A DNA stretch of 45,184 nucleotides from AWTP1-13 sp039808585 (GCA_039808585.1 JBDHTJ010000014.1:1-45184); one strand, 5' to 3'; counted from the first letter of the stretch, positions 1 to 7,600 are shown. The notes: a model not told the origin generated them from the sequence alone. Program-made: numbers and translations.

Positions 1-61
1 GCAGCACGTACTGGAAAAGGTGCAGGCCGCCGCCACGAAGACGATGAAGCCGAGCGTCTGA
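1..61 (+). CDS. C-terminal tail of an unidentified protein (partial)
   Basis: Reading from base 2, an open frame enters from the left edge and ends with TGA at 59-61, giving the tail QHVLEKVQAAATKTMKPSV. It uses the GC-rich codons of the rest of the window, and a strong intrinsic terminator follows 32 bases later, as expected for the real end of a gene. The piece is too short to assign a family. It is alanine- and lysine-rich and probably helical. Confidence 0.5.
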   Translation, partial: QHVLEKVQAAATKTMKPSV

Positions 62-92
62 GCGAGACGCGGTTAACGCATCCCGAATCTTG

Positions 93-120
93 AAAAGCCC
101 CGGATTTCCGGGGCTTTTTT
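93..120 (+). terminator. Rho-independent terminator of the gene entering from the left
   Basis: Perfect 11-bp stem AAAAGCCCCGG (93-103) / CCGGGGCTTTT (108-118) with the tetraloop ATTT and a T-run continuing to 120. The A-tract on the 5' side means it could also work for minus-strand transcripts. Confidence 0.9.
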
Positions 121-121
121 A

Positions 122-486
122 ATTTCCGAATTAAAGATATTGCATTTCTCTGCGCATTTACAACCTCAGGAGACGCAACGTCCGTACCCGCACCTTCCCT
201 CTTTGCCCACTGTCCTACCAGGGAGAATCCTGACCAGCGGCAGACCTTCCAGAAAGCCCGCCGCTTCCGACATGCATGCGCATCATTAATCCCGCAAATT
301 TTTATAAGATAGAGTGATCCAGCTTCGAGAGATAAATAAAGCTGCAACAGGTCAGATATTTTACAAGAACACTAAAACTGATTTTAAAAAGTAACGAACT
401 TTGAACGCGAGCTCGGTTATCTGAAACCGCTGTCCGATACGGGACCTGGGAAATCTTTCGCGTTATTCGACCGGAGCGTCCAGAAA
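122..486. other. Intergenic region upstream of the chemoreceptor gene
   Basis: 365 bases with no convincing gene. The stretch from about 290 to 400 is clearly AT-richer than its surroundings, with runs such as ATTTTTATAA and GATTTTAAAAAG, and probably holds the chemoreceptor promoter. I could not place a convincing -35/-10 pair. A Shine-Dalgarno-like GGAG at 473-476 precedes the ATG at 487. Confidence 0.5.
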
Positions 487-2424
487 ATGCGCATCTCCGC
501 ACTATCAAAGATTATGGGATTTCTCCTTGTTGCGGCATTTCTCGCTGTTGCCGGAGCAAGCTGGATCGCGCTTCGCGAGCTGAAGGTCAATGGCCCGGTC
601 TATGACCGCATCATGCTGGGCAAGGATCTCGTCGCCGATATCCTTCCCCCGCCCGTGAACGTCATCGAGGCCTATCTCGAGGTGACGCTTCTTTCAAAGG
701 ACCCGAGCGCCCTTAAGGAGCGCCAGCCGCACCTTGAAAAGCTCCGCAAGGAATACTTCGAGCGCTATGAGCACTGGAACAAGCAGGATCTGCCTTCCGT
801 GCTACGCGATGCCCTGCTCGAAACCTCCCACAAGCCGGCGGTTGCATTCTGGGAGGATATCCAAAACAAATACATTCCGGCGCTCGAAAAGTTCAACGCC
901 TTCGAGTTCTCGTCAGTCTACAAGGACCTGACCAAGCACTACATCGCCCATCGCAAAGGTATCGATGAGGTCGTCGCGCTCGCCAACCGTCTCAACACCG
1001 AGATCGAGGAGGCCGCGGCCAAGAAGGAGAAGAGCTTCAGCATCGTGATGTTGGGCGCAGCCGCAGGCGGCGTGCTGTTCGTGATCCTTTGCATGGCCGG
1101 CATCGCTCTTCGCCTGGTAAACCCCATGCTCGCGCTGCAGTCCGCGATGGCGCGCCTGGCCCAGGGTGACAACGCCGCCGAGGTTCCCGGTGCAAGCCGT
1201 AGGGACGAACTTGGCCAGATGGCCGCTGCCGTCGCCGTATTCCGCGAGGCCGCAATCCAGAAAGAGCGCTTCGAAGCAGAAGCAGAAAAGCACCGGCAGG
1301 ACATCGAGGCCGAACGCGCCCAGCGCGAGCGCGAGCGCGAGCAGGAAACCGCACAGGCCCAGGCCACCATTTCCGCGCTGGCCGGCGGCCTCGCCGGTCT
1401 CGCCCGGGGGGACTTGCTCACCCGTATCGATACGCCCATGGCGCCGAACGCCGAGCAGCTGCGCCAGGACTTCAACAACGCCGTCGCCAAGCTGCGCGAG
1501 ATCATGGTGGGTGTGGTGGAAGGCGCCTCCGTCATCCGCTCCGGCTCAGACGAGATCGCGGCTGGCGCCGACGACCTGTCGCGGCGCACCGAGCAGCAGG
1601 CTGCAAGCCTCGAGGAAACGGCAGCCGCGCTCGACGAGATTGCGGCCACCGTCAAGAAGTCGGCGGAAGGCGCCGCACACGCCCGCGAGGTCGTGGCCAT
1701 CGCCCGCCAGGATGCCGAGAAAACAGGAGACGTCGTCCGCCGCACGGTCGATGCAATGGGCAACATCTCCAAGTCGTCGCATCAGATCAGCCAGATCATC
1801 GGCGTCATCGACGAAATCGCCTTCCAGACGAACCTTCTCGCATTGAACGCGGGCGTCGAGGCGGCACGCGCCGGCGAAGCAGGACGCGGCTTCGCGGTCG
1901 TAGCTTCCGAAGTGCGCGCACTCGCACAACGGTCTGCAAGTGCCGCCAAGGAGATCAAGGGTCTCATCTCCACGTCGACCACGCAGGTCGCCGAGGGCGT
2001 CGATCTTGTCGACGAGACCGGCAAGGCGCTCGAGCGCATCCTGAAGCAGGTGATCGAGATCAATGGCGTCGTCGCCGCCATCGCGTCCGGTGCTCAGGAG
2101 CAGGCCACAGGCCTCACCGAGGTGAGCCGCGCAATGAACCAGATGGACGAGGTGACACAGCAGAACGCCTCGCTCGTCGAAGAAACCACCACCGCAAGCC
2201 ATTCTCTGGCACGCGAGATGGGCGGCCTCCTGGCGCGCATCAGCCAGTTCGAGGTTGGCGTCGACGTCACCAATACGGCCGCGAACGCAAAGCGGGCCTC
2301 GAAAGGCGCTAAACCGACGTCGCCCATGGCGCCGGCCCCGGCCCTCAAGACCGTTGGCAAGGGCAGCGCCGCCGTGAAAAAGCCAGCCCCTCGGGCCGAA
2401 GAAGAGGGATGGGAGAATTTCTAA
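487..2424 (+). CDS. Methyl-accepting chemotaxis protein with two HAMP-like regions
   Basis: A transmembrane chemoreceptor of 645 aa that passes ligand signals to CheA through CheW. TM1 is about residues 8-28 and TM2 about 184-212. The periplasmic segment between them (about 30-183) is predicted helical and has an ILPPP motif near residue 52. A HAMP domain spans about 208-260, a charged Glu/Arg/Gln-rich coiled coil follows (258-295), then a second HAMP-like helix pair (about 296-345). The cytoplasmic signalling hairpin tip is unmistakable: IDEIAFQTNLLALNAGVEAA at 441-460, then the R-A-G-E-A-G-R-G-F-A-V-V segment. The protein ends in GWENF, which resembles the C-terminal pentapeptide that tethers CheR/CheB. 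A CheW gene follows 81 bases downstream; no CheA lies in the window, so this is probably an orphan receptor feeding a distant array. The ligand is unknown. Confidence 0.95.
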   Translation: MRISALSKIMGFLLVAAFLAVAGASWIALRELKVNGPVYDRIMLGKDLVADILPPPVNVIEAYLEVTLLSKDPSALKERQPHLEKLRKEYFERYEHWNKQDLPSVLRDALLETSHKPAVAFWEDIQNKYIPALEKFNAFEFSSVYKDLTKHYIAHRKGIDEVVALANRLNTEIEEAAAKKEKSFSIVMLGAAAGGVLFVILCMAGIALRLVNPMLALQSAMARLAQGDNAAEVPGASRRDELGQMAAAVAVFREAAIQKERFEAEAEKHRQDIEAERAQREREREQETAQAQATISALAGGLAGLARGDLLTRIDTPMAPNAEQLRQDFNNAVAKLREIMVGVVEGASVIRSGSDEIAAGADDLSRRTEQQAASLEETAAALDEIAATVKKSAEGAAHAREVVAIARQDAEKTGDVVRRTVDAMGNISKSSHQISQIIGVIDEIAFQTNLLALNAGVEAARAGEAGRGFAVVASEVRALAQRSASAAKEIKGLISTSTTQVAEGVDLVDETGKALERILKQVIEINGVVAAIASGAQEQATGLTEVSRAMNQMDEVTQQNASLVEETTTASHSLAREMGGLLARISQFEVGVDVTNTAANAKRASKGAKPTSPMAPAPALKTVGKGSAAVKKPAPRAEEEGWENF

Positions 2425-2456
2425 ACGTTTCTACCGTACACTCGTGTTGGAACCGG

Positions 2457-2483
2457 ATCTGCCGGCGCGTGATGCCGGCAGAT
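2457..2483 (+). other. Intercistronic stem-loop between the MCP and cheW genes
   Basis: Perfect 10-bp inverted repeat ATCTGCCGGC (2457-2466) / GCCGGCAGAT (2474-2483) with a 7-base loop, 22 bases before the cheW ATG. There is no T-run, so it is more likely an mRNA processing or stability element than a strong terminator. Confidence 0.6.
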
Positions 2484-2505
2484 TGCAAAACCGGAGTATT
2501 GCGTA

Positions 2506-2973
2506 ATGAATGCGAACGCGAAGTCGGGCGCAGCGCCCAAGCGTGAATTGATTGCTTTTCGTATCGGCAACCAGGAATTCTGCGTCGATGTGATGTCGGT
2601 CCGCGAGATCCGCGGCTGGACCATGGCGACGCCACTGCCGCAAGCACCGGAGTTCGTGCGCGGCGTGATCAACCTGCGCGGCACCGTCCTTCCCATCGTC
2701 GATCTGGCCTCGCGCCTGGGCTATGCCCCGGCTGAGCCGACGGCCCGCCACGCCATCATGGTGGCCCAGTCCGGTCACCAGATCGCAGGCCTTCTGGTCG
2801 AAGGCGTTTCAGACATCTTCACCGTGTCCGAGGATGAGATCCAGCCCACTCCGGATGTGGCTTCCGAGATGGCCAAGCGCTTCGTGCGCGGCGTGATCGC
2901 CCTCGAGGGCCGCCTCATCAGCATCATCGCCATCGAGGCCGTCCTTCCGCCCCCGGAAAAGGCAGCCGCCTGA
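2506..2973 (+). CDS. cheW: Chemotaxis coupling protein CheW
   Basis: A 155-aa protein made of one CheW domain, the adaptor between chemoreceptors and the kinase CheA. The domain fills residues about 12-148. Family signatures are ELIAFRIGNQEFCVDVMSVR (14-33), the receptor-contact segment GVINLRGTVLPIVDL (53-67), DIFTVSEDEI (103-112) and the closing GVIALEGRLI (129-138). It has the same orientation as the chemoreceptor upstream, and the two probably form one transcription unit with a hairpin in the spacer. No cheA, cheY, cheR or cheB is present, so this pair plugs into machinery encoded elsewhere. Confidence 0.95.
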   Translation: MNANAKSGAAPKRELIAFRIGNQEFCVDVMSVREIRGWTMATPLPQAPEFVRGVINLRGTVLPIVDLASRLGYAPAEPTARHAIMVAQSGHQIAGLLVEGVSDIFTVSEDEIQPTPDVASEMAKRFVRGVIALEGRLISIIAIEAVLPPPEKAAA

Positions 2974-3106
2974 TCGCTGGTGGCAGCCTTCCATTAAGCA
3001 GGTCATGCGCCTGTCCGAGGGCCGCACCCACATTGCTGCTATAATCCCTGCGCAGGCTTGCTGCTCGCGTTGGATCAGCAGCGCGGCGATCCATCAGGAG
3101 TTTTGC

Positions 3107-4150
3107 ATGCGGAAGATGGCGGTCGGCCTCGTCGCGTTGGCTGTGCTCCCCCTGGGCGCAAGTGCCCAGGATAAGGCCGACACCTACGAGCAACCTTGTG
3201 CCGCGCAATACAACAAGGCGCTCTACCCCGATTTGAACCGGCTGGCGCCGCCCGAAGCTCCGGCCGCCACCCGCAGCGCATTACGAGCCGTGGTCGTGCG
3301 CACACTCACCTGGAAGCCGGGCGAGTTGATCAAGGTCTGTTTCCGCTCCGGCACCCAGGCCGCACGCGAGCGCGTGGCGAAACACGCCTCCGAGTGGATG
3401 CGCTATGCCAACGTGAAGCTCGAATTCGGAGAACCTGGAAACTTGCGCACGTGCAAGGGCGACAATCACGAGGGGATCAAGGTCGATTTCATCGATGCCG
3501 GCCCCAAGTCGGGCTTCTGGTCAGCGCTGGGCACTTTGAGCCGCAAGGACGAACACTCGCTGAACCTGAGCTTCCTCGGCCGCGACAAGCTTCCCGTCAA
3601 CCGCGATGGGCAATCGATGCCTGAAGCGGAAGCCCGCCGCCTCATTCTACACGAGTTCGGCCACGCGCTCGGTCTATTGCACGAGCATCAGAGCCCGAAG
3701 GCCAATTGCGGCGATGAATACTACGAGGAAGCCGTGATGGCCTATGGCGCGCTACGCGGATGGCCCCGCGAGCAAACCATTCGCAACTTCAAGCAGTACA
3801 GCGAGGCGCCTGAGCTGAACACCAGCGAGGTCGATCGCAAGTCGATCATGCACTACAGCCTGCCACCCTGGCTGTTCAAGTCGGGAGAAAAAAGCGCCTG
3901 CTTCGTGCAGACCAACTTCGAGATCTCCGAGCGCGACAAGGAGTTCATGGCACGGGTCTATCCCACCGGCGCCGGCAATCGCCCTGTAGCCTCTGCGGGC
4001 TCTGCCGGTGCGGCATCTCCAACCGTGACGCGCAGCGCAGCGGCAGCCGTCGACCCCGCGACGGAATATGCTGCACTGCTAAAGAAGTCAGGCCTGCCGC
4101 AGAGCCGGATCGACGAACTGGTCGCCGAGTTCAAGGCTGGCACAAAGTAG
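3107..4150 (+). CDS. Secreted zinc metalloprotease of the metzincin/astacin-like type (M12A)
   Basis: An exported protease of 347 aa. I chose the ATG at 3107 because AGGAG (3095-3099) precedes it at proper spacing and it starts a clean signal peptide, MRKMAVGLVALAVLPLGASA; the open frame upstream lacks these features. The zinc-binding metzincin motif is HEFGHALGLLH (182-192; ligands H182, H186, H192; general base E183), followed by EHQSP. The Met-turn is SIMHY with Met248. Cys31, Cys78, Cys116 and Cys201 could form disulfides. A short alanine-rich linker (about 300-320) leads to a helical C-terminal segment. No long propeptide is obvious between signal and catalytic domain. It stands alone between the chemotaxis pair and convergent gapR. 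The substrate is unknown; family is confident, exact subfamily less so. Confidence 0.88.
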   Translation: MRKMAVGLVALAVLPLGASAQDKADTYEQPCAAQYNKALYPDLNRLAPPEAPAATRSALRAVVVRTLTWKPGELIKVCFRSGTQAARERVAKHASEWMRYANVKLEFGEPGNLRTCKGDNHEGIKVDFIDAGPKSGFWSALGTLSRKDEHSLNLSFLGRDKLPVNRDGQSMPEAEARRLILHEFGHALGLLHEHQSPKANCGDEYYEEAVMAYGALRGWPREQTIRNFKQYSEAPELNTSEVDRKSIMHYSLPPWLFKSGEKSACFVQTNFEISERDKEFMARVYPTGAGNRPVASAGSAGAASPTVTRSAAAAVDPATEYAALLKKSGLPQSRIDELVAEFKAGTK

Positions 4151-4201
4151 CACGCACCGCTGCGGACGAGTGCAATCGCCTCCCCCGCGCGTCCAATTGC
4201 G

Positions 4202-4510
4202 CTACTCGGCCGCGTCCATGACCTCGCGCTCGAGGTCGGGCGGCAGCTGCACGTTGACGCCATCGTCGAGCATCCCCAGCGCATGCAGATAGACCGCCAG
4301 CAGCGAATCTTCCTCCTGCCGCTCCGTCTGGCTCTTCTTCCTGAGCGAGATCACCTTGCGCAGTATCTTCACGTCGAAGCCGACGCCCTTGGCTTCCAGG
4401 TACTTGTCGCGGATATCGCCGGCGAGTGCCTTCTTCTCTTCCTCGAGACGCTCGATCTGCTCGATGAGCTGGCGCAGCTGCTTCTGCGCGGAAACCTGAA
4501 GCGATGTCAT
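4202..4510 (-). CDS. gapR: GapR family DNA-binding protein (formerly DUF2312)
   Basis: A nucleoid-associated protein of 102 aa. In Caulobacter, GapR forms a tetrameric clamp on overtwisted DNA ahead of replication forks and RNA polymerase and stimulates gyrase and topoisomerase IV. The signature block is present: QLRQLIEQIERLEEEKKALA (11-30), then D-I-R-D-K-Y-L-E-A-K-G-x-G-F-D and LRKVISLRKK (50-59), a basic DNA-contact helix, then the acidic EEDSLLAVYLHALGM. The tail after ALGM is about 22 residues and acidic, longer than I expect for the family. The start is ATG at 4510. The promoter must lie in the 365-bp gap to the right that also carries two long hairpin elements. It is convergent with the protease gene. 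Confidence 0.93.
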   Translation of the reverse strand: MTSLQVSAQKQLRQLIEQIERLEEEKKALAGDIRDKYLEAKGVGFDVKILRKVISLRKKSQTERQEEDSLLAVYLHALGMLDDGVNVQLPPDLEREVMDAAE

Positions 4511-4593
4511 GTCTTACCCCACTGGCATTGCGATTGACGCGAGACGGACCGGCACCCTTGGCCCCACGGCCGGCAGCCGCCTGGGCCAGAAAG

Positions 4594-4672
4594 CTAGTGC
4601 AGCGCACCTGACGCTTGGTCCCCGCCTGCGGCTCGCGTCGCAACCAAGCGTCAGGTGCAAAAGCTGCACTAG
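4594..4672. repeat. Hairpin element 1, bounded by CTAGTG/CACTAG
   Basis: A 79-bp inverted repeat. Outer arms CTAGTGCAGC (4594-4603) / GCTGCACTAG (4663-4672) are perfect. After one unpaired base on the left and five on the right, inner arms CACCTGACGCTTGGT (4605-4619) / ACCAAGCGTCAGGTG (4643-4657) pair over 15 bp. The loop is 23 bases. There is no T-run. It has the same layout as element 2, 13 bases away. It could be a non-autonomous mobile repeat (MITE-like or REP-like). Confidence 0.85.
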
Positions 4673-4685
4673 AAACATATTGGAT

Positions 4686-4762
4686 CTAGTGTTCCTTATG
4701 GCTCCGACATTTGCTCTCGAACGTTCCGAAACGGGTAGCAAATGTCGGAGCCGGAACACTAG
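4686..4762. repeat. Hairpin element 2, bounded by CTAGTG/CACTAG
   Basis: A 77-bp inverted repeat. Outer arms CTAGTGTTCC (4686-4695) / GGAACACTAG (4753-4762) are perfect; four unpaired bases TTAT on the left; inner arms GGCTCCGACATTTGCT (4700-4715) / AGCAAATGTCGGAGCC (4737-4752) pair over 16 bp. The loop is 21 bases. Only the terminal CTAGTG is shared in sequence with element 1, but arm lengths, one-sided bulge and loop size match. Confidence 0.85.
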
Positions 4763-4875
4763 TGCGCGGCACGTGGCCGGCAAAGTACGCACTACAATCC
4801 ATCCAGAGCTTTCTCGCTCAGGTGGACAACTTCTCGATTTCGCTAGGAATGATTCGCGGCTGCCACGTGGCGCAT

Positions 4876-5409
4876 TCAAGGCTTGCGGGCAAGCGCGTGG
4901 CTTTGCACGCCACGCCCCGACAGCAGGGGGCGCTTGGAGGAGATCGTGCCGGCATTCACACCAGACCAGCCGATCTCGCCGGAAAGGCGCCCATACTCGA
5001 TCTTCGGACAACGGTTCATCACCACCTGAAGGCCCGCCGCCTCCGCTTCCCGCGCAGCCTCGTCGTTGCGCACCGACAACTGCATCCAGATCACCTTCAG
5101 GCGCAGCTTGTCCTTCAAGGCGATCGCTTCACGCGTCACCGCGAGTGCGGCCTCCGAGTTACGGAAGATGTCGATCATGTCCACGGCGCCTTCGAGGTCG
5201 GTGAGCGACGCCACCACCGGCTGCTTCAGGATCTCCTGTCCCTTGAGGGCCGGATTGACGGGGATCACCTTGTAACCCTTGCCGAGCAGGTACTTCATCG
5301 CGAAGTAGCTAGGCCTGTTCGGCGTGGCAGAAGCGCCCACCATCGCAATCACCGGACAGGAGGAAAGCACCCCCGCAATGTATTCGTCGCTGTAGCTGTC
5401 GTGGTTCAC
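4876..5409 (-). CDS. CoA-binding (Rossmann-fold) protein, YccU-like
   Basis: A 177-aa protein of the CoA_binding superfamily, the nucleotide/CoA-binding fold also found in succinyl-CoA synthetase alpha subunits. The glycine motif AMVGASATPNRPSYFAMKYL (about 22-41) and VIPVNPALKGQEIL follow the family, as do the later MNRCPKIEYGRL and the tail N-A-G-T-I-S-S-K-R. The only plausible start is GTG at 5409 (MNHDSYSDEY); no internal ATG lies before the glycine motif. Small stand-alone members of this family bind CoA but have no settled function. It has the same orientation as the crotonase gene upstream and may be cotranscribed with it across about 90 bases. Confidence 0.88.
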   Translation of the reverse strand: MNHDSYSDEYIAGVLSSCPVIAMVGASATPNRPSYFAMKYLLGKGYKVIPVNPALKGQEILKQPVVASLTDLEGAVDMIDIFRNSEAALAVTREAIALKDKLRLKVIWMQLSVRNDEAAREAEAAGLQVVMNRCPKIEYGRLSGEIGWSGVNAGTISSKRPLLSGRGVQSHALARKP

Positions 5410-5500
5410 GGTGTGCGGGAATCTCGAAGTGGTATTGCGTTCGCCGCAGCGGTCGCGTTTCCGGGATCGCCCTTGGCCTCACAACTGGGGCGAGACCCTG

Positions 5501-6346
5501 TCAGGACTTCGCCCAGTCTGGTGGTCGCTTCTCGATGAAGGCGCCAATGCCTTCCTTCGATTCAGCGTGCATCATGTTCTCGACCATGACAGCCGCCGCA
5601 TAATCATAGGCCTCCGCCAGCGTCATCTCGATCTGGCGATAGAAGGCTTCCTTGCCCGTCGCGATCGTCACTGGCGGCTTCGACGCAATGAGGCGCCCGT
5701 AGGCCTTCGCTTCCTCGAGCACGCTGGCCGCGGGCACGACCTTGTTCACGAGGCCGTACTGGTCCGCATCCTGTGCCGACAGCATTTCACCCAGCAGCAG
5801 CATCTCCATGGCACGCTTGCGCGGCACATTGCGGCTCAAGGCAACCATGGGCGTCGAGCAGAACAAGCCGATGTTCACGCCCGGCGTACAGAACTGTGCG
5901 TTGTCTGCCGCCACAGCCAGGTCGCAGGACGCCACCAGCTGGCAGCCCGCAGCACTGGCAATGCCCTGCACCGCAGCTATCACGGGCTTGGGATGCGTCA
6001 CCACCGACCGCATGAGCCGCGCACAGCTCCGCATCAGCCCGTCTGTGTAGGCCCGGCCCTTGTCCGGATCGGACCGCCGCGCGGTGATCTCCTTGAGATC
6101 ATGACCGGCGCAGAACGCCGGTCCCTTCGCCGCGATCACGATCGCACGCACGCGCTCGTTGCGGGCAGCCGCATCGAGCGCTGATTGCAATGCGGCAAGC
6201 ATCGCTTCAGAGAGCGCGTTGCGTTTCTCCGGCCGTGCCATCGTCAGGACCAACACGCCGCCCTCGAGCACGCTCTCGATCTCTGCGGGGCCGGCGCCAG
6301 CCATCTGCGCCCCGATCGATGCCTTGGAGGTGACGGCTGCCGTCAT
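5501..6346 (-). CDS. Crotonase-fold (enoyl-CoA hydratase family) protein lacking both catalytic glutamates
   Basis: A 281-aa crotonase-superfamily protein resembling the ECHDC3 branch. Fold landmarks are MARPEKRNALSEAML (36-50), the oxyanion-hole segment AFCAGHDLKE (77-86) and ITHPKPVI-type helix start near 117-123. The two glutamates that activate water in true hydratases are absent: Q136 occupies the first site (AAGCQLVASCD) and G156 the second (TPGVNIGL). Normal hydration of enoyl-CoA is therefore unlikely; a thioesterase, lyase, isomerase or non-catalytic CoA-binding role is possible. ATG at 6346 has CAGGAG about 9 bases upstream. It probably shares a transcript with the CoA-binding protein gene downstream. 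Confidence 0.9.
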   Translation of the reverse strand: MTAAVTSKASIGAQMAGAGPAEIESVLEGGVLVLTMARPEKRNALSEAMLAALQSALDAAARNERVRAIVIAAKGPAFCAGHDLKEITARRSDPDKGRAYTDGLMRSCARLMRSVVTHPKPVIAAVQGIASAAGCQLVASCDLAVAADNAQFCTPGVNIGLFCSTPMVALSRNVPRKRAMEMLLLGEMLSAQDADQYGLVNKVVPAASVLEEAKAYGRLIASKPPVTIATGKEAFYRQIEMTLAEAYDYAAAVMVENMMHAESKEGIGAFIEKRPPDWAKS

Positions 6347-6368
6347 GACCTGGCTCCTGCTGCTCGTC

Positions 6369-6881
6369 TTACTGCAGCACTGCGTCGATCTTGTCCCAAT
6401 ACTTCTTGACGAGATCGATGTTGGAGGCGTGCTCGATGGGCTGGGCCGAGCGCAGCGCCTCGTTGAGCTCCTCGAGCATCTGCTTCTTTTCCTTTTCAGG
6501 AATCGACTTGTCGGCCGTCACCTCGTCGATCTCCTTCTTGATCGCCGCGCGCGGCTCGGTGAATTGCTTGGACTGCGGGTCGATGCCGGCCATCACCATC
6601 GAGATGTTGGCTGCGACGTCGTCGTATTCGCAGAAGCTGGCAAAGCCGTGCTTCTTGGCCACGCCCTCGATGGCCGGATCGACCTTGTCACACGTCGGCG
6701 GCGAGGCCTGCACCTTTTCGGCAGCGGCTGCCATATCTTTCTGGGCGGCGATGAAGCCCTCGATCTGCTTGTCCGTCAGCTTGATCTGCTTGACGGGGCT
6801 CTGCGCCATCGCCGTGCCGGTCAGCTGGGAGATGGCCACGGCCATTATGGCCACGAGAGCCAGACGAAACAGGTGCTGCAT
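6369..6881 (-). CDS. Small secreted protein of unknown function
   Basis: A 170-aa protein I do not recognise. It starts with a signal peptide (residues 1-26, cleavage after TAMA before QSPVKQ), so it is probably periplasmic. The mature part is mostly charged helix, with two cysteines (C64 and C84, near PPTCDKVD and ASFCEYDD) that may form a disulfide. The ATG at 6881 is preceded by GAGGA at good spacing. It lies 22 bases upstream of the atypical crotonase gene in the same orientation, so cotranscription is likely. The cysteine-bracketed helical pattern is common in alphaproteobacterial periplasmic proteins, but no function follows. Confidence 0.75.
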   Translation of the reverse strand: MQHLFRLALVAIMAVAISQLTGTAMAQSPVKQIKLTDKQIEGFIAAQKDMAAAAEKVQASPPTCDKVDPAIEGVAKKHGFASFCEYDDVAANISMVMAGIDPQSKQFTEPRAAIKKEIDEVTADKSIPEKEKKQMLEELNEALRSAQPIEHASNIDLVKKYWDKIDAVLQ

Positions 6882-6980
6882 GGATCACGATCCTCAGGTT
6901 GCGGTCTCTGCGACACGAGATAAGAAGACAGGGCCTGCATTGCTAATGCTGGGCGATGACAAAAGTTGGACGGGGCCTCC

Positions 6981-7451
6981 ATGTCAACAGATGCTTTGAC
7001 GACGCAAAGCCGCGGTCCGGTACTGGACGCTGCCAGCATCGACGCGCTCATCGCCGAGCACTTCCCCCACGTGCACGGGCCGGAGAAGTCCTTCTTCATC
7101 GAAGAAGTCACCGGCCGCTCGGCGACTGTTCGCATGAAATATCGCGACCGGCACGCACGTCCCGGCGGCACCATCTCGGGCCCGGCCATGTTCACGCTGC
7201 TCGACATTGCCATCTGGGTTGCCATCATGGCGGCGCTCGGCGAAGCCGGCGTCGATGCCGTAACCACCCACTGCAACATGGAATTCCTGGCCAAGCCGCC
7301 GGCACGGGACGTGATCGCGCGGGTCAAGTTGTTGCGCCTCGGCAAGCGGTCGGCGGTGGCGGAATGCCTCCTCGTAAGCGACGGCTCTGAAGAGCTTGTT
7401 GCGCATGGCATTGCCGGCTATGCGATCCCTTCCTCCGTGCCGGTAAAATAA
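6981..7451 (+). CDS. PaaI-type hotdog-fold acyl-CoA thioesterase
   Basis: A hotdog-fold protein of 156 aa likely to hydrolyse acyl-CoA thioesters. The catalytic-helix segment GGTISGPAMFTLLDIAIWVA (about 63-82) contains the Gly-rich turn and Asp of the 4HBT/PaaI family, and the second strand T-T-H-C-N-M-E-F-L fits the usual substrate-contact strand. I prefer ATG at 6981 (MSTDALTTQ); an in-frame TTG at 6966 would add five residues. It is divergent from the secreted-protein gene (99-bp gap). The stop codon lies inside an AT-rich inverted repeat that probably ends the transcript. Substrate unknown. Confidence 0.85.
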   Translation: MSTDALTTQSRGPVLDAASIDALIAEHFPHVHGPEKSFFIEEVTGRSATVRMKYRDRHARPGGTISGPAMFTLLDIAIWVAIMAALGEAGVDAVTTHCNMEFLAKPPARDVIARVKLLRLGKRSAVAECLLVSDGSEELVAHGIAGYAIPSSVPVK

Positions 7452-7477
7452 TACCGTTTCACCGGTAATATTTTACC
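7442..7477 (+). terminator. Stem-loop overlapping the thioesterase stop codon
   Basis: Inverted repeat GGTAAAATAATACCG (7442-7456) / CGGTAATATTTTACC (7463-7477), 14 of 15 pairs, loop TTTCAC. The TAA stop (7449-7451) lies inside the left arm. The T-rich right arm resembles a terminator, though the U-run is within the stem. Confidence 0.55.
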
Positions 7478-7535
7478 TCTCGATTAAGGCGCTGATTTAG
7501 ATAGATTCTTTCGCAGATGTCGGGCGCGATTTCGG

Positions 7536-7565
7536 TTGACCACGCGGCACATCTCCAACTAGAAC
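7536..7565 (+). promoter_or_regulatory. Probable sigma-70 promoter of rplM-rpsI
   Basis: TTGACC (7536-7541), an 18-base spacer, then TAGAAC (7560-7565). This would start RNA near 7572, about 58 bases before the rplM ATG and just before the leader hairpin. Confidence 0.5.
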
Positions 7566-7578
7566 CGCGTCACCCATC

Positions 7579-7600
7579 GCGGGCGGCATGCTGCCCCCGC
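7579..7600 (+). promoter_or_regulatory. 5' leader hairpin of rplM
   Basis: GCGGGCGGC (7579-7587) pairs with GCCCCCGC (7593-7600) around the loop ATGCT, with one bulged C. It would sit at the very 5' end of the mRNA starting near 7572. L13 operons in other bacteria have autoregulatory leaders, so this is a candidate L13-responsive element; homology is not shown. Confidence 0.45.

Larger units (their letters stand above)
4511..4875. other. Intergenic region holding twin hairpin elements
   Basis: 365 bases between divergently oriented gapR (whose promoter must lie here) and the 3' end of the CoA-binding protein gene. No gene is supported. Two long inverted-repeat elements (annotated separately) fill 4594-4762. 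A weaker imperfect inverted repeat pairs GGCACGTGGC near 4768-4777 with GCCACGTGGC at about 4862-4871. Confidence 0.7.

Noticed and set aside
939..1772. Long open frame on the minus strand inside the chemoreceptor gene
   Set aside because: It is the antisense shadow of a strongly conserved MCP signalling domain; the encoded protein is low-complexity Ala/Ser/Arg and resembles no family.
4594..4762. The twin hairpins as ordinary terminators
   Set aside because: They lack T-runs, have 21-23 base loops and long bulged arms, and share CTAGTG ends; this does not fit intrinsic terminators.
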